Shown piece by piece: positions 9,001 to 17,826 of a stretch of DNA of 64,000 nt. Location: contig NZ_JXDG01000012.1 of NCBI RefSeq assembly GCF_000820515.1, positions 62,001-126,000 of the forward strand. The letters are read 5' to 3'. Numbering within the stretch: the stretch's first letter is position 1; each line of letters starts with the position of its first letter. Origin of the DNA: Pseudomonas batumici. GTDB taxonomy: Bacteria; Pseudomonadota; Gammaproteobacteria; Pseudomonadales; Pseudomonadaceae. A program made the translations under genes and the position numbers. The notes beneath the pieces are model-generated. The model did no database searches. It was not told where the DNA came from and worked only from the letters and a program-made list of their open reading frames with translations.

Positions 9001-12000
9001 GCCGTCCTCAGCCTGATTCCCGGTTATCTCCTCGACGGCCTCTATGTGGCGGCACCCCGGCTGGAGGCACCGCCCAGCGACCCGGTCTACCAGCATTTCA
9101 TCTCCGCGCGCGACTTCGCCCACGCCATCAAGACCGCGCGTGAAACGGCGATCGTGCCGGGGCATCTGAGCAGCACCCGGATTTATCTGTCGACCGTCGA
9201 CGGAGCCTTGCTGGACTATCAGGTGCCGCTGGTCCCCGATGCCGACGAAGTGCTACGGGGCGGCGTCTTTCACAACGACGGCATTGATACCCAGGGCCAA
9301 CTGGAGAACGGCTCGCTGTCCGGTCGTGACTATGTTCGCCGCGTGGCGGCGAGCGGTAAATTGAGCGTCTTGCAACCCGGTACGCTGTGGCGGCGCAAAG
9401 GCCTGGTCAGCGCCACCTGGGACGCGTCCGACGATGCCTCGAGCGAAACGCAACCTTATGCCCTCAGCCCGCTGTTCGCTCACGCGGACGATGCCGCCCG
9501 CTATACCCATGGCAAGATCGGCCGCGGTCGCGGCGCGCTGTTGGTCGACGCGATCTACCGAACATCCGCCCCCGATGGCTATGTCACCCTTGAGCCTTTC
9601 GTCGATGGCCAGGCGATCAAGGTCACCCGCACCCTGGCCGACCTGAAGACACAGGAACTGGAGAAGCAACGCCTGGAGTTGACCCTGGGGAAAACCCCGC
9701 TGGACAGTATTCACTATGCCAAGCCGGTCGCCCCTACCCGGTACCAGACCAGCGATACTCCCACTGTCGACTTCTTCTGCGCCGAGGATATCTGCTTCGT
9801 CACCAGGACCCTGCTGGAGGACAACCTCTTCCTCAACGGCATCTACTACTCCAGCCAGGAAGGCGCCCTGCTCAAGTACGAGCCCCGGGACTCCAGTGCA
9901 CAACGTGATTTGTGCGTGCCGAGCGAATCGGACAGGGATCCCGGCAAAAGCATTACCCCACCCGATGTCCGTTTGGTGAATGCAGTCGCCGCTGCGGGCA
10001 AGCTGAGCGTGCTGGAAACCAGCCGGCTCTGGCCAGAACCTGGCCCGGTCGAACCCGGCTGGACACCGGCATGGGCCGTCGAGGATCGACGCCCGCGCGC
10101 CACCCGCGACCTGGTACCACCGCTGATCAACAGTTTCAATATCGGCGGTATCGGGGCCACCGACGTGATCGACCCGCAACGGCCCCTGCCCGTGGTGATC
10201 GCCCCGCTGGACCTGAAACCCAGGGATCGCATTGACCTGTACTGGGGCAGCCATCCCGATCCCGTCGCCAGCCATACCCAGGGCAGCGAGCCCGGCGCCA
10301 GCCACCTCACCCTGCGGGTCGCCACCCACTGGATCATGTCGGCGCAAGACGTGCCGGTGCGCTATGTCCTCACGCCCTTCCCCGGCGGCACCCCGGAAAC
10401 CGCCGAGACCCGCGTGCGGATCAAGCTGGACGTGCCCGGCGACCCCGACACCCAATCCGCGACGCCCACCGTCAACGACAAGCTCGAACTGCCCGTGGTG
10501 TTGCCGCCCGGGGTGATCGAAGACCCGGAGGGCGTCAGCGTGGTGGTCAAGCGCTATGCGAACATGGCCGCGGGCGATGCGCTCGTCGTCTCCTGGCATG
10601 GCCGCCTCGTGCAGCATCCGCCCTTGAGCGAACCGAGCGACGAAGTGGTGGTGCCGATCGATCCGGCCATCATCCGCGAGGCCGGCAACTCCGACGCGAT
10701 CCTGGTGCGTTATGAGATCCGCGATGTGGTCAACAACTGGTCGAGATGGTCACGCCCTGCCCTGGTCGAAGTCGGCATCGGCGATCCGGACCTGCGTGCC
10801 CCGGTGGTCCCGCGTGCCCAGGGCATGCTGCTGAACCTGGATCAACTCAATGGCGCCGACGTGCAGACCCTGGTGCTGCGCTATGAAGGCATGAGCAGCG
10901 CCCAGACCCTGCGCCTGCTGGTTGAACGGGAAACCGCCCTCGGCGCACAGCTGCCCGCGTACAGCGCGGCCATGCCCGGCCACGACAGCGATGCGTTCGT
11001 ATCCTTCGAGGTGCCGAACGAGCAGTTCCTCCTGATCATCCAGGGACAGGCGCGGTTCTACTACTATGTCGAGGAACCCGACCGGCCTTCACGCCGTTCC
11101 AAGAGCCTGTCGCTGCAAATCGTCGGCCAGGCCCTGACGCTCAAGCCGCCACGGGTGCCCGTGGCCGAACAGAACGGCAATGTGCTCGACCCGACGGCCA
11201 CCGGGGTCATTGCCCGGGTGGAGCGCTATTCGTTCATCGCGCCGGGCCAGACGGTGACCCTGGTCTGGATCGGTACGACTGCCATGGGCACGGAGATCCG
11301 CCACGAACAGACCCTGCCTGTCATGGACATAGGCAAGGACATCGACTTCACGATCCCGGACGACAAGGTCAGCATACTGGCCGGCGGCTCTGTCGTGGTG
11401 CGTTATGACGTCAAGACCGAGGCTCCGGAACCCTTCGCTTCGCAGGCGCGCCTGCTGCCGGTCAGCGCCAGGCCACTGGACCTCGGTCCGCCCAGGGTGC
11501 TGGAGGCCCATGACAGCGTGCTGTTCCCACTCCAGGCGCTCGACGGCGCGACGATTCGGGTCAGCTATGCCATGGAGACCCGGGACAGCATTCAAGCCTA
11601 CTGGCGCGGCACGCCCGGCAACGGAACCCCGGCGATCGAGGTCAAGCCCGGCAGCGCCAGTGGCACCGTCGACTTTGCCGTGCCCGCCAGCGCCGTCAGT
11701 GCCAATATCGGCAAGCGCGTGGAGGTCGGTTATAGCGTCACCCGCCAGGGTATCCCGGCGCCCTCAAAAAGCCTGCCGCTGGACGTGCTGCCCATCGCCC
11801 ACGAAGACCTGCGGCCGCCCTTCGTTCGCGAGGCGCCGGACAATCTGCTGCTGGACCTCAACACCTTTGCCGGCGATGCCCATGTCGAAGTCAGGAAATG
11901 GCCGCATATCCAGGTCGGCCAGCGGATATGGCTACGGATCGAGGGCACCCTGAGCAACGGCAGGCCTTTCACCCTGACGCTGTGGAATGCCGAGGAAGTC

Positions 12001-14091
12001 AGCAGTATCTCGGATGTGATCGAAGGCCTGCTTGCACGCACCCACCTCGATCAATTGCGCGATCTGAGCGGCCTGACCTTCATCTTCAAGGTGGCCTTCG
12101 ACGGCAGTCGCGATGAAGCGGACGCCCTGGCATTCCCCCGACTGTCGTTGACGCTCAGGGCCAGGAAACGGGCGCCTGAACTGATCTTCGACACCAGCCC
12201 CGTCAGCCTGCCCGGCACGATCTACCTGATCCCCTGCCACCCGCGGGTGCTGCCCGCCTTCGGCCCCGGCACAACGATCCAGCGCGCGGCCGGCGGCGGT
12301 GTGCCCGGTTATCACTACAGCAGCGACGACCCACGGATCGCCGTGGTCGACGACAGCGGCACAGTCACCGTGCGCGGCAATGGCAAGACCGCTATCCGGG
12401 TCAGCGACAGCGCCGGGCAACGCAAAAGCTACGAGGTCAGCGTCAGCGGCGTGGTGCAGTGCTACAACCTGGGCGAAGGCACCAGTGACGAAACCCTGCG
12501 CAAGGCGCAACAAAAAAGCCTGAGCATCCCGTCACTGGACGAACTGATCAGCATCCGCACGGCCTACGGCAAGCGCTGGCCGTTGCAGTCGCCGCTCAAG
12601 CCGAAAACCTGGTCATCGACCACCAAGACGCCATTGGGACTGGTGTATGCGGTGCTGGACATGACCTTGGATGTCGTCGAGCCGGAAGGTCCCTATATCA
12701 AGATCACCGCCGGCCTGGGCCTGATCCATGAGGCCAGCGGCCTGGGCATCGGTCCCGCGCGGCTCCCCGGTTGCAAAACCGCCCGGAGCCTGCCCGCGGA
12801 TGCCCGCGAACTGGAAAGGCCGAGGGTCGAGGCCGCCCTGGACGACGGCCAGGGACTGCTGCCGGTCAGCGCGCTCGACACTCCGGTCGCAGTGACCTTC
12901 CCGGTCTGGGCCAACCCCGCCACGGACGAGACCTATCAGTTGCTGTTGGGGACGCAATTGCTCGGCAGCCCGGTATTCATTGCCCCGGGCGACAACCCCG
13001 GCGACACCCTCAGCCTGGACATTCCCGTCGCGGCCCTCACCCACGGCCGGCATGAACTCAGGTACCGGGCCTACAGCACCGTCAGCCAGACCTCGACGGA
13101 TTCGTTCCCCACCCTGATCGAGGTCGACCGCGAACAACCCGGCCAGCCATTGCTGGCGGCCATGGCCTTTCCACCCCGGATCAGCGACGGCCTCACTTCG
13201 GCGGAGCTGACCCGACTGGGCAATGTACTACCGGGCACCATCGCCAGCTACAACGGTTTCGAGATCGGTGACCAGGTGACGACCTTCTGGGGCGATGTCG
13301 AGGGACCGGGCATGCTGGTCACGGAACTCAAGACCCTCGTCATCGAGTTTTCCCGCGCCTTCCTCGTCTCGCTGGGGCCGGATGCCGATTGGCCGGTGTC
13401 CTACCGGATCAGGGACCGGGCGGGCAACCTGTCGGCGCCCTCGCAACCGGTCACCGTCAAGCTGCGACTCTCAAGCGGCGAGCGTCCGGAACTGGCGTTC
13501 GACCAACGCCCGGCAACCCTCAGCGGCCAGATCTACCTGATCCCCAGCCACCCGACCGTCTTGCCGGCCTTCGGCCCGACGACTTCGCTCAGGCGCCAGG
13601 CCAGCGGCGGCACCCCCGGTTATAGCTACACCTCGGGCAATCCGGCGATTGCCGTGGTCGACACGTCCGGCCTGGTCACCGTGCGCGGCAACGGCAGCAC
13701 CCGCATCACGGTGCGCGATCGCGGCGGACAGACGAAAAGCTACAGCCTGTCGGTCAGCGGCGTGATCCACTGCCATGGGCTGGGACTGGGAACCTTCGCC
13801 AACATGCAGGCCAAGGCCAGCGCCGGTCATCAGCGGCTGCCGACCCGCGCCGAACTCGCGGAGATCCATCGCCTCTACGCCCACCGCTGGCCATTGGGTA
13901 CCCAGCGCGAATGGCTGGCGGACACCCCGCGGGAAGCGGAGTCGACGACCACGCGGGATTTCGGCCTGACCTGGTCCACGGCGCGGGCGACCGTGGTGCC
14001 GCCGATCAAGTACTACGTCGTGCACCTGCCCAGCGGCAAGGAGTCGATCCTGTTCGATCTGAGCAGTGCCTATGGCCTGGGCCTGAGTTGA
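6100..14091 (+). CDS. Giant modular DUF4329/Ig-like protein, putative adhesin
   Basis: The product has 2663 residues. ATG 6100 is preceded by GACGAG; the frame stays open far upstream, but that part is antisense to the hydrolase gene. Residues about 38-1335 form six DUF4329-like repeats of 210-225 residues, starting near 38, 255, 468, 683, 907 and 1124. Each opens with a phrase like LFASADDAARHAHG and closes with L-S-V-L-x-x-S-x-L-W and a G-x-V. From about 1340 come Ig-like modules with the D-x-I-x-L-x-W-x-G signature. Two Big_2-like units follow (about 2025 and 2462, with AVVDxSGxVTVRGNG), each with a tail (LPTRAELAEIHRLYAHRWPL) like the tip domain of invasin-type adhesins. No signal peptide, membrane anchor or beta-barrel is visible. 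Adhesin function is inferred; the export route is unknown. Confidence 0.75.
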   Translation: MPQDALTHAEQPGASRPQPDRPLAPVRRKTAAPQLSRAFASLDEAVQYAHGQAAFKGSSRQSWFILKQAQRDEFKATEAPGTAPFDPAAVFGRDTQGVLQLPEGFILAGLYCQAETAHEQLPPRESGLYENFFSPYDLLAGLHHARRSRPSASAAHPPALFLGPPDGALLAYRSEDSELEQALLPEGADWQARAGHYREQLLSGVLPPNQFVRTLAAAGQLRVLRTSHLWNRLGEVDPFKWTPFADAMLPALGPAFLSADDAARHAQQLIQGGTDKEFGGLIFQRQDGAFVATVPTTGNNRRFNSESLYSITETGMASFPPGHRLHAVYRSNISLSAIREQHLDTPSTLSEQEPRLKLKSITPDEVLTTLLARSKGVQAFYVLMTDTNIIKYMPSGSDEEDALIPRLLPGNDLSDLDQLLPSEFIKSLAKTGGLHVVRGDSYWGPPGKVPGDWMPYPPRKASGPALPTFGPLLDSADAAALYAHERINGQYRDRRVGFIITDHHNRYVASEPVAAREPLFTADPLLPTAADGSLSLPPGYRLAGLYYSAALYPQRLPCKDVWMYRNCFLPDELLAALKQIEAYRPAPGARALPLYLSTLDGAQLKYRSLDSRFDQLLLAGSGNVPSYGERLVKGILDPLNFIHSLAGSGELSVLHPSELWGPPGRVSSEWHAYRQLRRRPLGPLFASADDAARHAHGQIARRYDKVHGGVILKREDGLFVATAPRVSATEIFDHTLIFPISNGFPLEDHTIVGTYSSRLGTLDFSLPETEGRLYLNLFPTWDIYRAIKDRSIPLRYFSGQDGSLIRYTSKHSPDEIELYKTLLPSPENPLNLTDNPTEQRFKSGRDADKGAVLAFVRDLVKAAELRVLVSGRDIWTTPGKVLSIRDTAAGVRVETDQALVARHAPAFSPVFIAAEDAVRHALRHTNQRTRRSFGFIFKKTEKEYVATAPALDTGANFDRTLILPPEIAVLSLIPGYLLDGLYVAAPRLEAPPSDPVYQHFISARDFAHAIKTARETAIVPGHLSSTRIYLSTVDGALLDYQVPLVPDADEVLRGGVFHNDGIDTQGQLENGSLSGRDYVRRVAASGKLSVLQPGTLWRRKGLVSATWDASDDASSETQPYALSPLFAHADDAARYTHGKIGRGRGALLVDAIYRTSAPDGYVTLEPFVDGQAIKVTRTLADLKTQELEKQRLELTLGKTPLDSIHYAKPVAPTRYQTSDTPTVDFFCAEDICFVTRTLLEDNLFLNGIYYSSQEGALLKYEPRDSSAQRDLCVPSESDRDPGKSITPPDVRLVNAVAAAGKLSVLETSRLWPEPGPVEPGWTPAWAVEDRRPRATRDLVPPLINSFNIGGIGATDVIDPQRPLPVVIAPLDLKPRDRIDLYWGSHPDPVASHTQGSEPGASHLTLRVATHWIMSAQDVPVRYVLTPFPGGTPETAETRVRIKLDVPGDPDTQSATPTVNDKLELPVVLPPGVIEDPEGVSVVVKRYANMAAGDALVVSWHGRLVQHPPLSEPSDEVVVPIDPAIIREAGNSDAILVRYEIRDVVNNWSRWSRPALVEVGIGDPDLRAPVVPRAQGMLLNLDQLNGADVQTLVLRYEGMSSAQTLRLLVERETALGAQLPAYSAAMPGHDSDAFVSFEVPNEQFLLIIQGQARFYYYVEEPDRPSRRSKSLSLQIVGQALTLKPPRVPVAEQNGNVLDPTATGVIARVERYSFIAPGQTVTLVWIGTTAMGTEIRHEQTLPVMDIGKDIDFTIPDDKVSILAGGSVVVRYDVKTEAPEPFASQARLLPVSARPLDLGPPRVLEAHDSVLFPLQALDGATIRVSYAMETRDSIQAYWRGTPGNGTPAIEVKPGSASGTVDFAVPASAVSANIGKRVEVGYSVTRQGIPAPSKSLPLDVLPIAHEDLRPPFVREAPDNLLLDLNTFAGDAHVEVRKWPHIQVGQRIWLRIEGTLSNGRPFTLTLWNAEEVSSISDVIEGLLARTHLDQLRDLSGLTFIFKVAFDGSRDEADALAFPRLSLTLRARKRAPELIFDTSPVSLPGTIYLIPCHPRVLPAFGPGTTIQRAAGGGVPGYHYSSDDPRIAVVDDSGTVTVRGNGKTAIRVSDSAGQRKSYEVSVSGVVQCYNLGEGTSDETLRKAQQKSLSIPSLDELISIRTAYGKRWPLQSPLKPKTWSSTTKTPLGLVYAVLDMTLDVVEPEGPYIKITAGLGLIHEASGLGIGPARLPGCKTARSLPADARELERPRVEAALDDGQGLLPVSALDTPVAVTFPVWANPATDETYQLLLGTQLLGSPVFIAPGDNPGDTLSLDIPVAALTHGRHELRYRAYSTVSQTSTDSFPTLIEVDREQPGQPLLAAMAFPPRISDGLTSAELTRLGNVLPGTIASYNGFEIGDQVTTFWGDVEGPGMLVTELKTLVIEFSRAFLVSLGPDADWPVSYRIRDRAGNLSAPSQPVTVKLRLSSGERPELAFDQRPATLSGQIYLIPSHPTVLPAFGPTTSLRRQASGGTPGYSYTSGNPAIAVVDTSGLVTVRGNGSTRITVRDRGGQTKSYSLSVSGVIHCHGLGLGTFANMQAKASAGHQRLPTRAELAEIHRLYAHRWPLGTQREWLADTPREAESTTTRDFGLTWSTARATVVPPIKYYVVHLPSGKESILFDLSSAYGLGLS

Positions 14092-14153
14092 GCCCAAGTC
14101 TTCGATAGCGGGTAGCGGCCTGTGGCAAGGCCATGCCCGCAGCCGAGCACCCC

Positions 14154-14177
14154 GCCGGTGGCCCCCTGGCCACCGGC
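14154..14177 (+). terminator. Strong hairpin after the giant gene, terminator-like
   Basis: A perfect 10-base stem (GCCGGTGGCC with GGCCACCGGC) has a 4-base loop and lies 63 bases after the stop at 14091. No T-tract follows, so it may only be a 3'-end stabiliser. It sits just before the ANR box of the oxidase operon and insulates the two units. Confidence 0.45.
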
Positions 14178-14190
14178 AACGCCTACCCCA

Positions 14191-14204
14191 TTGACCCCCG
14201 TCAA
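14191..14204 (+). promoter_or_regulatory. ANR/FNR box of the first cbb3 operon
   Basis: TTGAC-CCCC-GTCAA is a perfectly symmetric FNR-type site (consensus TTGAT-N4-ATCAA). If the box is centred at -41.5, transcription would start near 14239 with a -10 of CATGCT at 14227-14232, a poor but acceptable element for an activator-dependent promoter. In P. aeruginosa the upstream (cco2) operon is the ANR-induced one, which agrees. The regulator gene is in this window at 28459. Confidence 0.75.
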
Positions 14205-14314
14205 TACCCCCCGCTGGCTATTTGCCCATGCTTGGCTGGCTTTTAGTCTGCCTATAACTCCAGATCCTGCGAATGCAACAGCGCCGGCCGGGTCTGAACC
14301 GTGGATGGGGAACC

Positions 14315-15739
14315 ATGAACACTTCAATCAGTACCGCCTACAACTACAAGGTGGTCCGCCAATTCGCCATTATGACGGTGGTGTGGGGCATCGTCGGCAT
14401 GGGGCTCGGTGTCTTCATCGCCGCCCAATTGGTCTGGCCCGAACTCAACTTCAACCTGCCGTGGACCAGCTTCGGTCGCCTGCGCCCGTTGCACACCAAT
14501 GCGGTGATCTTCGCCTTCGGTGGCTGCGCGCTGTTCGCCAGCTCCTACTACTCGGTGCAACGCACCTGCCAGACCCAGCTGTTTTCGCCGAAGATCGCGG
14601 CGTTCACCTTCTGGGGTTGGCAACTGGTGATTGTCCTGGCAGCCATCAGCCTGCCGCTGGGCTACACCAGCTCCAAGGAGTACGCCGAACTGGAATGGCC
14701 GATCGATATCCTGATCGCCATCGTCTGGGTCGCCTATGCCGTCGTGTTCTTCGGCACCCTGATGAAACGCAAGACCAAGCATATCTATGTCGGTAACTGG
14801 TTCTTCGGCGCGTTCATCATCACCGTGGCGATCCTGCATATCGTCAACAACCTGGAACTGCCGGTCAGCCTGACCAAGTCCTACTCGGTCTACGCCGGCG
14901 CCACCGACGCCATGGTGCAGTGGTGGTACGGGCACAACGCCGTGGGCTTCTTCCTGACTGCGGGCTTTCTCGGGATGATGTACTACTTCGTGCCGAAACA
15001 GGCCGAGCGGCCGGTGTATTCCTATCGCCTGTCCATCGTGCACTTCTGGGCGCTGATCACCCTGTATATCTGGGCCGGTCCCCACCACCTGCACTACACC
15101 GCCCTGCCGGACTGGGCCCAGTCCCTGGGCATGGTGATGTCGCTGATCCTGCTGGCACCGAGCTGGGGCGGCATGATCAACGGCATGATGACCCTCTCCG
15201 GGGCCTGGCATAAGCTGCGCAGCGACCCGGTCCTGCGCTTCCTGGTGGTGTCCCTGGCGTTCTACGGCATGTCGACCTTCGAAGGCCCGATGATGGCGAT
15301 CAAGACCGTCAACGCCCTCTCCCACTACACCGACTGGACCATCGGCCACGTTCACGCCGGGGCGCTGGGCTGGGTGGCGATGATCTCCATCGGCGCGCTG
15401 TACCACATGATCCCGAGAGTCTTCGGCCGCCAGCAGATGCACAGCATCGGCCTGATCAACGCGCACTTCTGGCTCGCCACCATCGGCACCGTGCTCTACA
15501 TCGCCTCGATGTGGGTCAACGGCATCGCCCAGGGCCTGATGTGGCGCGCGGTCAACGAGGACGGCACGCTGACCTATTCCTTCGTCGAAACCCTGGTGGC
15601 CAGCCATCCCGGCTACGTCGTCCGGCTGGTGGGCGGGTCGATCTTCCTCAGCGGCATGTTGCTGATGGCCTACAACACCTGGCGCACCGTGCGCAGTGCG
15701 CAACCCGCCACCGTGACCGCCGCCGCGCAGATGGCCTGA
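14315..15739 (+). CDS. ccoN: cbb3 cytochrome oxidase catalytic subunit I, first copy (cco2-type)
   Basis: The product has 474 residues and is an inner-membrane heme-copper oxidase subunit that reduces O2 to water with high affinity. ATG 14315 follows a GGGG ribosome binding site. Visible ligands include the low-spin heme region [14 protein letters not shown], the CuB His in [11 protein letters not shown], the His pair in [12 protein letters not shown], and the heme His residues in [14 protein letters not shown]. About 12 membrane helices are expected. By position relative to ccoG and by the ANR box, this is the equivalent of P. aeruginosa ccoN2, the low-oxygen-induced isoform. Its central part is nearly identical to the copy at 17827. 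Confidence 0.96.
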   Translation: MNTSISTAYNYKVVRQFAIMTVVWGIVGMGLGVFIAAQLVWPELNFNLPWTSFGRLRPLHTNAVIFAFGGCALFASSYYSVQRTCQTQLFSPKIAAFTFWGWQLVIVLAAISLPLGYTSSKEYAELEWPIDILIAIVWVAYAVVFFGTLMKRKTKHIYVGNWFFGAFIITVAILHIVNNLELPVSLTKSYSVYAGATDAMVQWWYGHNAVGFFLTAGFLGMMYYFVPKQAERPVYSYRLSIVHFWALITLYIWAGPHHLHYTALPDWAQSLGMVMSLILLAPSWGGMINGMMTLSGAWHKLRSDPVLRFLVVSLAFYGMSTFEGPMMAIKTVNALSHYTDWTIGHVHAGALGWVAMISIGALYHMIPRVFGRQQMHSIGLINAHFWLATIGTVLYIASMWVNGIAQGLMWRAVNEDGTLTYSFVETLVASHPGYVVRLVGGSIFLSGMLLMAYNTWRTVRSAQPATVTAAAQMA

Positions 15740-15749
15740 GGAGCTCGCC

Positions 15750-16358
15750 ATGAAACACGAAGTGATTGAAAAGAACGTCGGCCTGCTGATGCTGCTGATG
15801 GTGTTCGCCGTAAGCATCGGCGGTCTGACGCAGATCGTCCCGCTGTTCTTCCAGGACATCACCAACAAGCCGGTCGAAGGCATGAAGCCCTACACCGCGC
15901 TGCAACTGGAAGGCCGCGATATCTACATCCGCGAAGGCTGCGTCGGCTGCCATTCGCAGATGATCCGGCCGTTCCGCGCCGAGACCGAACGCTACGGCCA
16001 CTACTCTGTGGCCGGTGAAAGCGTCTGGGACCACCCGTTCCTCTGGGGCTCCAAGCGCACCGGGCCGGACCTGGCCCGGGTCGGCGGCCGCTACTCGGAA
16101 GACTGGCACCGCGCGCACCTGTACAACCCGCGCAACGTGGTCCCGGAGTCGAAAATGCCGGCCTACCCCTGGCTGGTGGCCAACCCACTGGACAGCAGCC
16201 TGACCGAAACCAAGCTCAAGGCCATGCGCACCCTCGGCGTGCCCTATACCGACGACGACATCGCCGGTGCCGTGGCCAGCGTCAAGGGCAAGAGCGAGAT
16301 GGATGCCCTGGTCGCCTACCTGCAAGTGCTCGGCACTGCGATCAAGAGCAAGAGGTGA
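15750..16358 (+). CDS. ccoO: cbb3 oxidase monoheme cytochrome c subunit II, first copy
   Basis: The product has 202 residues, the usual length. One N-terminal membrane anchor ([20 protein letters not shown]) is followed by the single c-type heme site EGCVGCHSQ; the axial Met is probably in ESKMPAYPW. It passes electrons from CcoP to CcoN on the periplasmic side. GAGGAG lies just before the ATG, 10 bases after ccoN. The middle of the gene is almost identical in DNA to the second copy at 19269, which points to gene conversion. Confidence 0.96.
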   Translation: MKHEVIEKNVGLLMLLMVFAVSIGGLTQIVPLFFQDITNKPVEGMKPYTALQLEGRDIYIREGCVGCHSQMIRPFRAETERYGHYSVAGESVWDHPFLWGSKRTGPDLARVGGRYSEDWHRAHLYNPRNVVPESKMPAYPWLVANPLDSSLTETKLKAMRTLGVPYTDDDIAGAVASVKGKSEMDALVAYLQVLGTAIKSKR

Positions 16359-16361
16359 GTC

Positions 16362-16559
16362 ATGGAGATGAGTACCGGAATGATCCGTGGCCTCGGCACC
16401 CTGGTGGTCTTTATCGCCTTCGTCGGCCTGGCCCTCTGGGTGTTCAACGCCCGGCGCGCGCCCGAGTTCGCCGAGGCCTGCATGCTGCCCTTCGCCGACG
16501 GCGAGCCGCTTCCCGACACCCCTGAAGACCCTACTGCGACAAGGAGCCCCCGGCCATGA
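16362..16559 (+). CDS. ccoQ: cbb3 oxidase small subunit CcoQ, first copy
   Basis: The product has 65 residues with one membrane helix ([19 protein letters not shown]) and a short acidic tail. CcoQ is a non-catalytic subunit thought to stabilise the complex. AGAGGTGAG precedes the ATG, only 3 bases after ccoO, and the stop overlaps the ccoP start as ATGA. The C-terminal tail differs most from the second copy at 19883. It can be called confidently from context and from the [10 protein letters not shown] core. Confidence 0.9.
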   Translation: MEMSTGMIRGLGTLVVFIAFVGLALWVFNARRAPEFAEACMLPFADGEPLPDTPEDPTATRSPRP

Positions 16560-17494
16560 CCACCTTCTGGAGTACGTACATCTGCGTACTGACCATCGGC
16601 AGCCTGATCGGCCTGACCTGGTTGTTGATCGGCACGCGCAAGGGTGAAACCAAGGGCAGCGTCGACCAGACCATGGGCCACAGCTTCGACGGCATCGAGG
16701 AGTACGACAACCCGTTGCCGCAGTGGTGGTTCATGCTGTTCGCCGGGACCCTGGTGTTTGCCGTCGGCTACCTGATCCTCTACCCGGGCCTGGGCAACTG
16801 GAAAGGTATCCTGCCCGGCTACGAGAACGGCTGGACCGGCGTTCACGAGTGGGAAAAGGAGATGGACAAGGCCGATGCCAAGTTCGGGCCGATCTTCGCC
16901 AAGTTCGCCGCCATGCCCGTGGAAGAAGTGGCCAAGGACCCGCAAGCGCTGAAAATGGGCGGGCGCCTGTTCGCCTCCAACTGCGCGGTGTGCCATGGCT
17001 CGGACGCCAAGGGCGCCTACGGCTTCCCGAACCTGGTGGAAACCACCTGGCGCTGGGGCGGCAGTGCCGACACCATCAAGCAAACCATCATGGGCGGTCG
17101 TATCGCGGCGATGCCGGCCTGGGGCGAAATCCTCGGCGAAGACGGCGTGAAGAACGTCGCCGCCTATGTGCGTCATGAACTGGGCCACCAGCCGTTGCCC
17201 GAGGGCAACGACGCCAACCTGCAAGCCGGCCAGCAGATCTTCAGCAGCAATTGCGTGGCCTGTCACGGCCCTGAAGGCAAGGGCACCCAGGCCATGGGCG
17301 CGCCGAACCTGACCCGGCCCGCCGGGCTGATCTACGGCAGCAGCCTGGCACAACTGCAACAGACCATCCGCCATGGTCGCCAGGGCCAGATGCCGGCCCA
17401 GGCGCAGTCGCAGGGCAACGACAAGGTTCACTTGCTGGCCGCCTACGTCTACAGCCTCTCCCACGGCGGTCAAGGAGAAAAGAAAGCTCAATAA
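16556..17494 (+). CDS. ccoP: cbb3 oxidase diheme cytochrome c subunit III, first copy
   Basis: The product has 312 residues. Two N-terminal membrane segments flank the conserved [18 protein letters not shown] stretch, and two periplasmic cytochrome domains carry the heme sites NCAVCHGSD and NCVACHGPE. CcoP accepts electrons from the bc1 complex or soluble cytochromes and passes them to CcoO. AAGGAG precedes the ATG, which overlaps the ccoQ stop. It is 12 residues shorter than the copy at 20065 because it lacks the insert around [13 protein letters not shown]. Confidence 0.96.
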   Translation: MTTFWSTYICVLTIGSLIGLTWLLIGTRKGETKGSVDQTMGHSFDGIEEYDNPLPQWWFMLFAGTLVFAVGYLILYPGLGNWKGILPGYENGWTGVHEWEKEMDKADAKFGPIFAKFAAMPVEEVAKDPQALKMGGRLFASNCAVCHGSDAKGAYGFPNLVETTWRWGGSADTIKQTIMGGRIAAMPAWGEILGEDGVKNVAAYVRHELGHQPLPEGNDANLQAGQQIFSSNCVACHGPEGKGTQAMGAPNLTRPAGLIYGSSLAQLQQTIRHGRQGQMPAQAQSQGNDKVHLLAAYVYSLSHGGQGEKKAQ

Positions 17495-17508
17495 ATACCG
17501 GATGTTTC

Positions 17509-17534
17509 CTGCCGCATCGATCAGGATGCGGCAG
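17509..17534 (+). terminator. Hairpin after the first cbb3 operon
   Basis: A perfect 10-base stem (CTGCCGCATC, 17509-17518, with GATGCGGCAG, 17525-17534) has a 6-base loop and begins 15 bases after ccoP. Only TT follows, so termination may be partial. The rest of the 332-base gap up to 17826 holds no gene, only an ANR-like site. Confidence 0.5.
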
Positions 17535-17728
17535 TTCCCCGCCTGTACGCGACCCAGTGTCGCACCTCTCTTTTAGTCCGCCTACCCACTCCCGGGAATC
17601 GGTACTAAGCTTTGCGAATTCCGATCGAACCGTATCCCCCCGCCTGCCGGTCGATCCCGGCCTTTTCGAGGGTGCGTTTTGACCTTACTCCGAGCATGGA
17701 AAGGCCGCAGAATCAGCGTCGCACGGTA

Positions 17729-17742
17729 TTGACCCAGGTCAT
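17729..17742 (+). promoter_or_regulatory. Imperfect ANR-like site before the second cbb3 operon
   Basis: TTGAC-CCAG-GTCAT matches the FNR consensus except for the last base. The rest of the 17535-17826 gap shows no gene. A start near 17777 would fit TACACT or CTTTAT around 17761-17770. The copy next to ccoG is the constitutive cco1 operon in P. aeruginosa, so weak or no ANR control is expected. A block CTTTTAGTCYGCCTA is shared by both operons' upstream regions (14240-14254 and 17570-17584). Confidence 0.35.
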
Positions 17743-17826
17743 GGCGCGTTGCAATGACCCTACACTTTATCCATACTTGCGACCGATTTTACGCCTAATA
17801 AATATACCAAACCGTGGAACCTTAGA

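Noticed and set aside
14324..15883. A 519-codon minus-strand frame opposite ccoN
   Set aside because: It is antisense to a well-identified gene, and the same pattern repeats opposite the second ccoN, as expected of a shadow.
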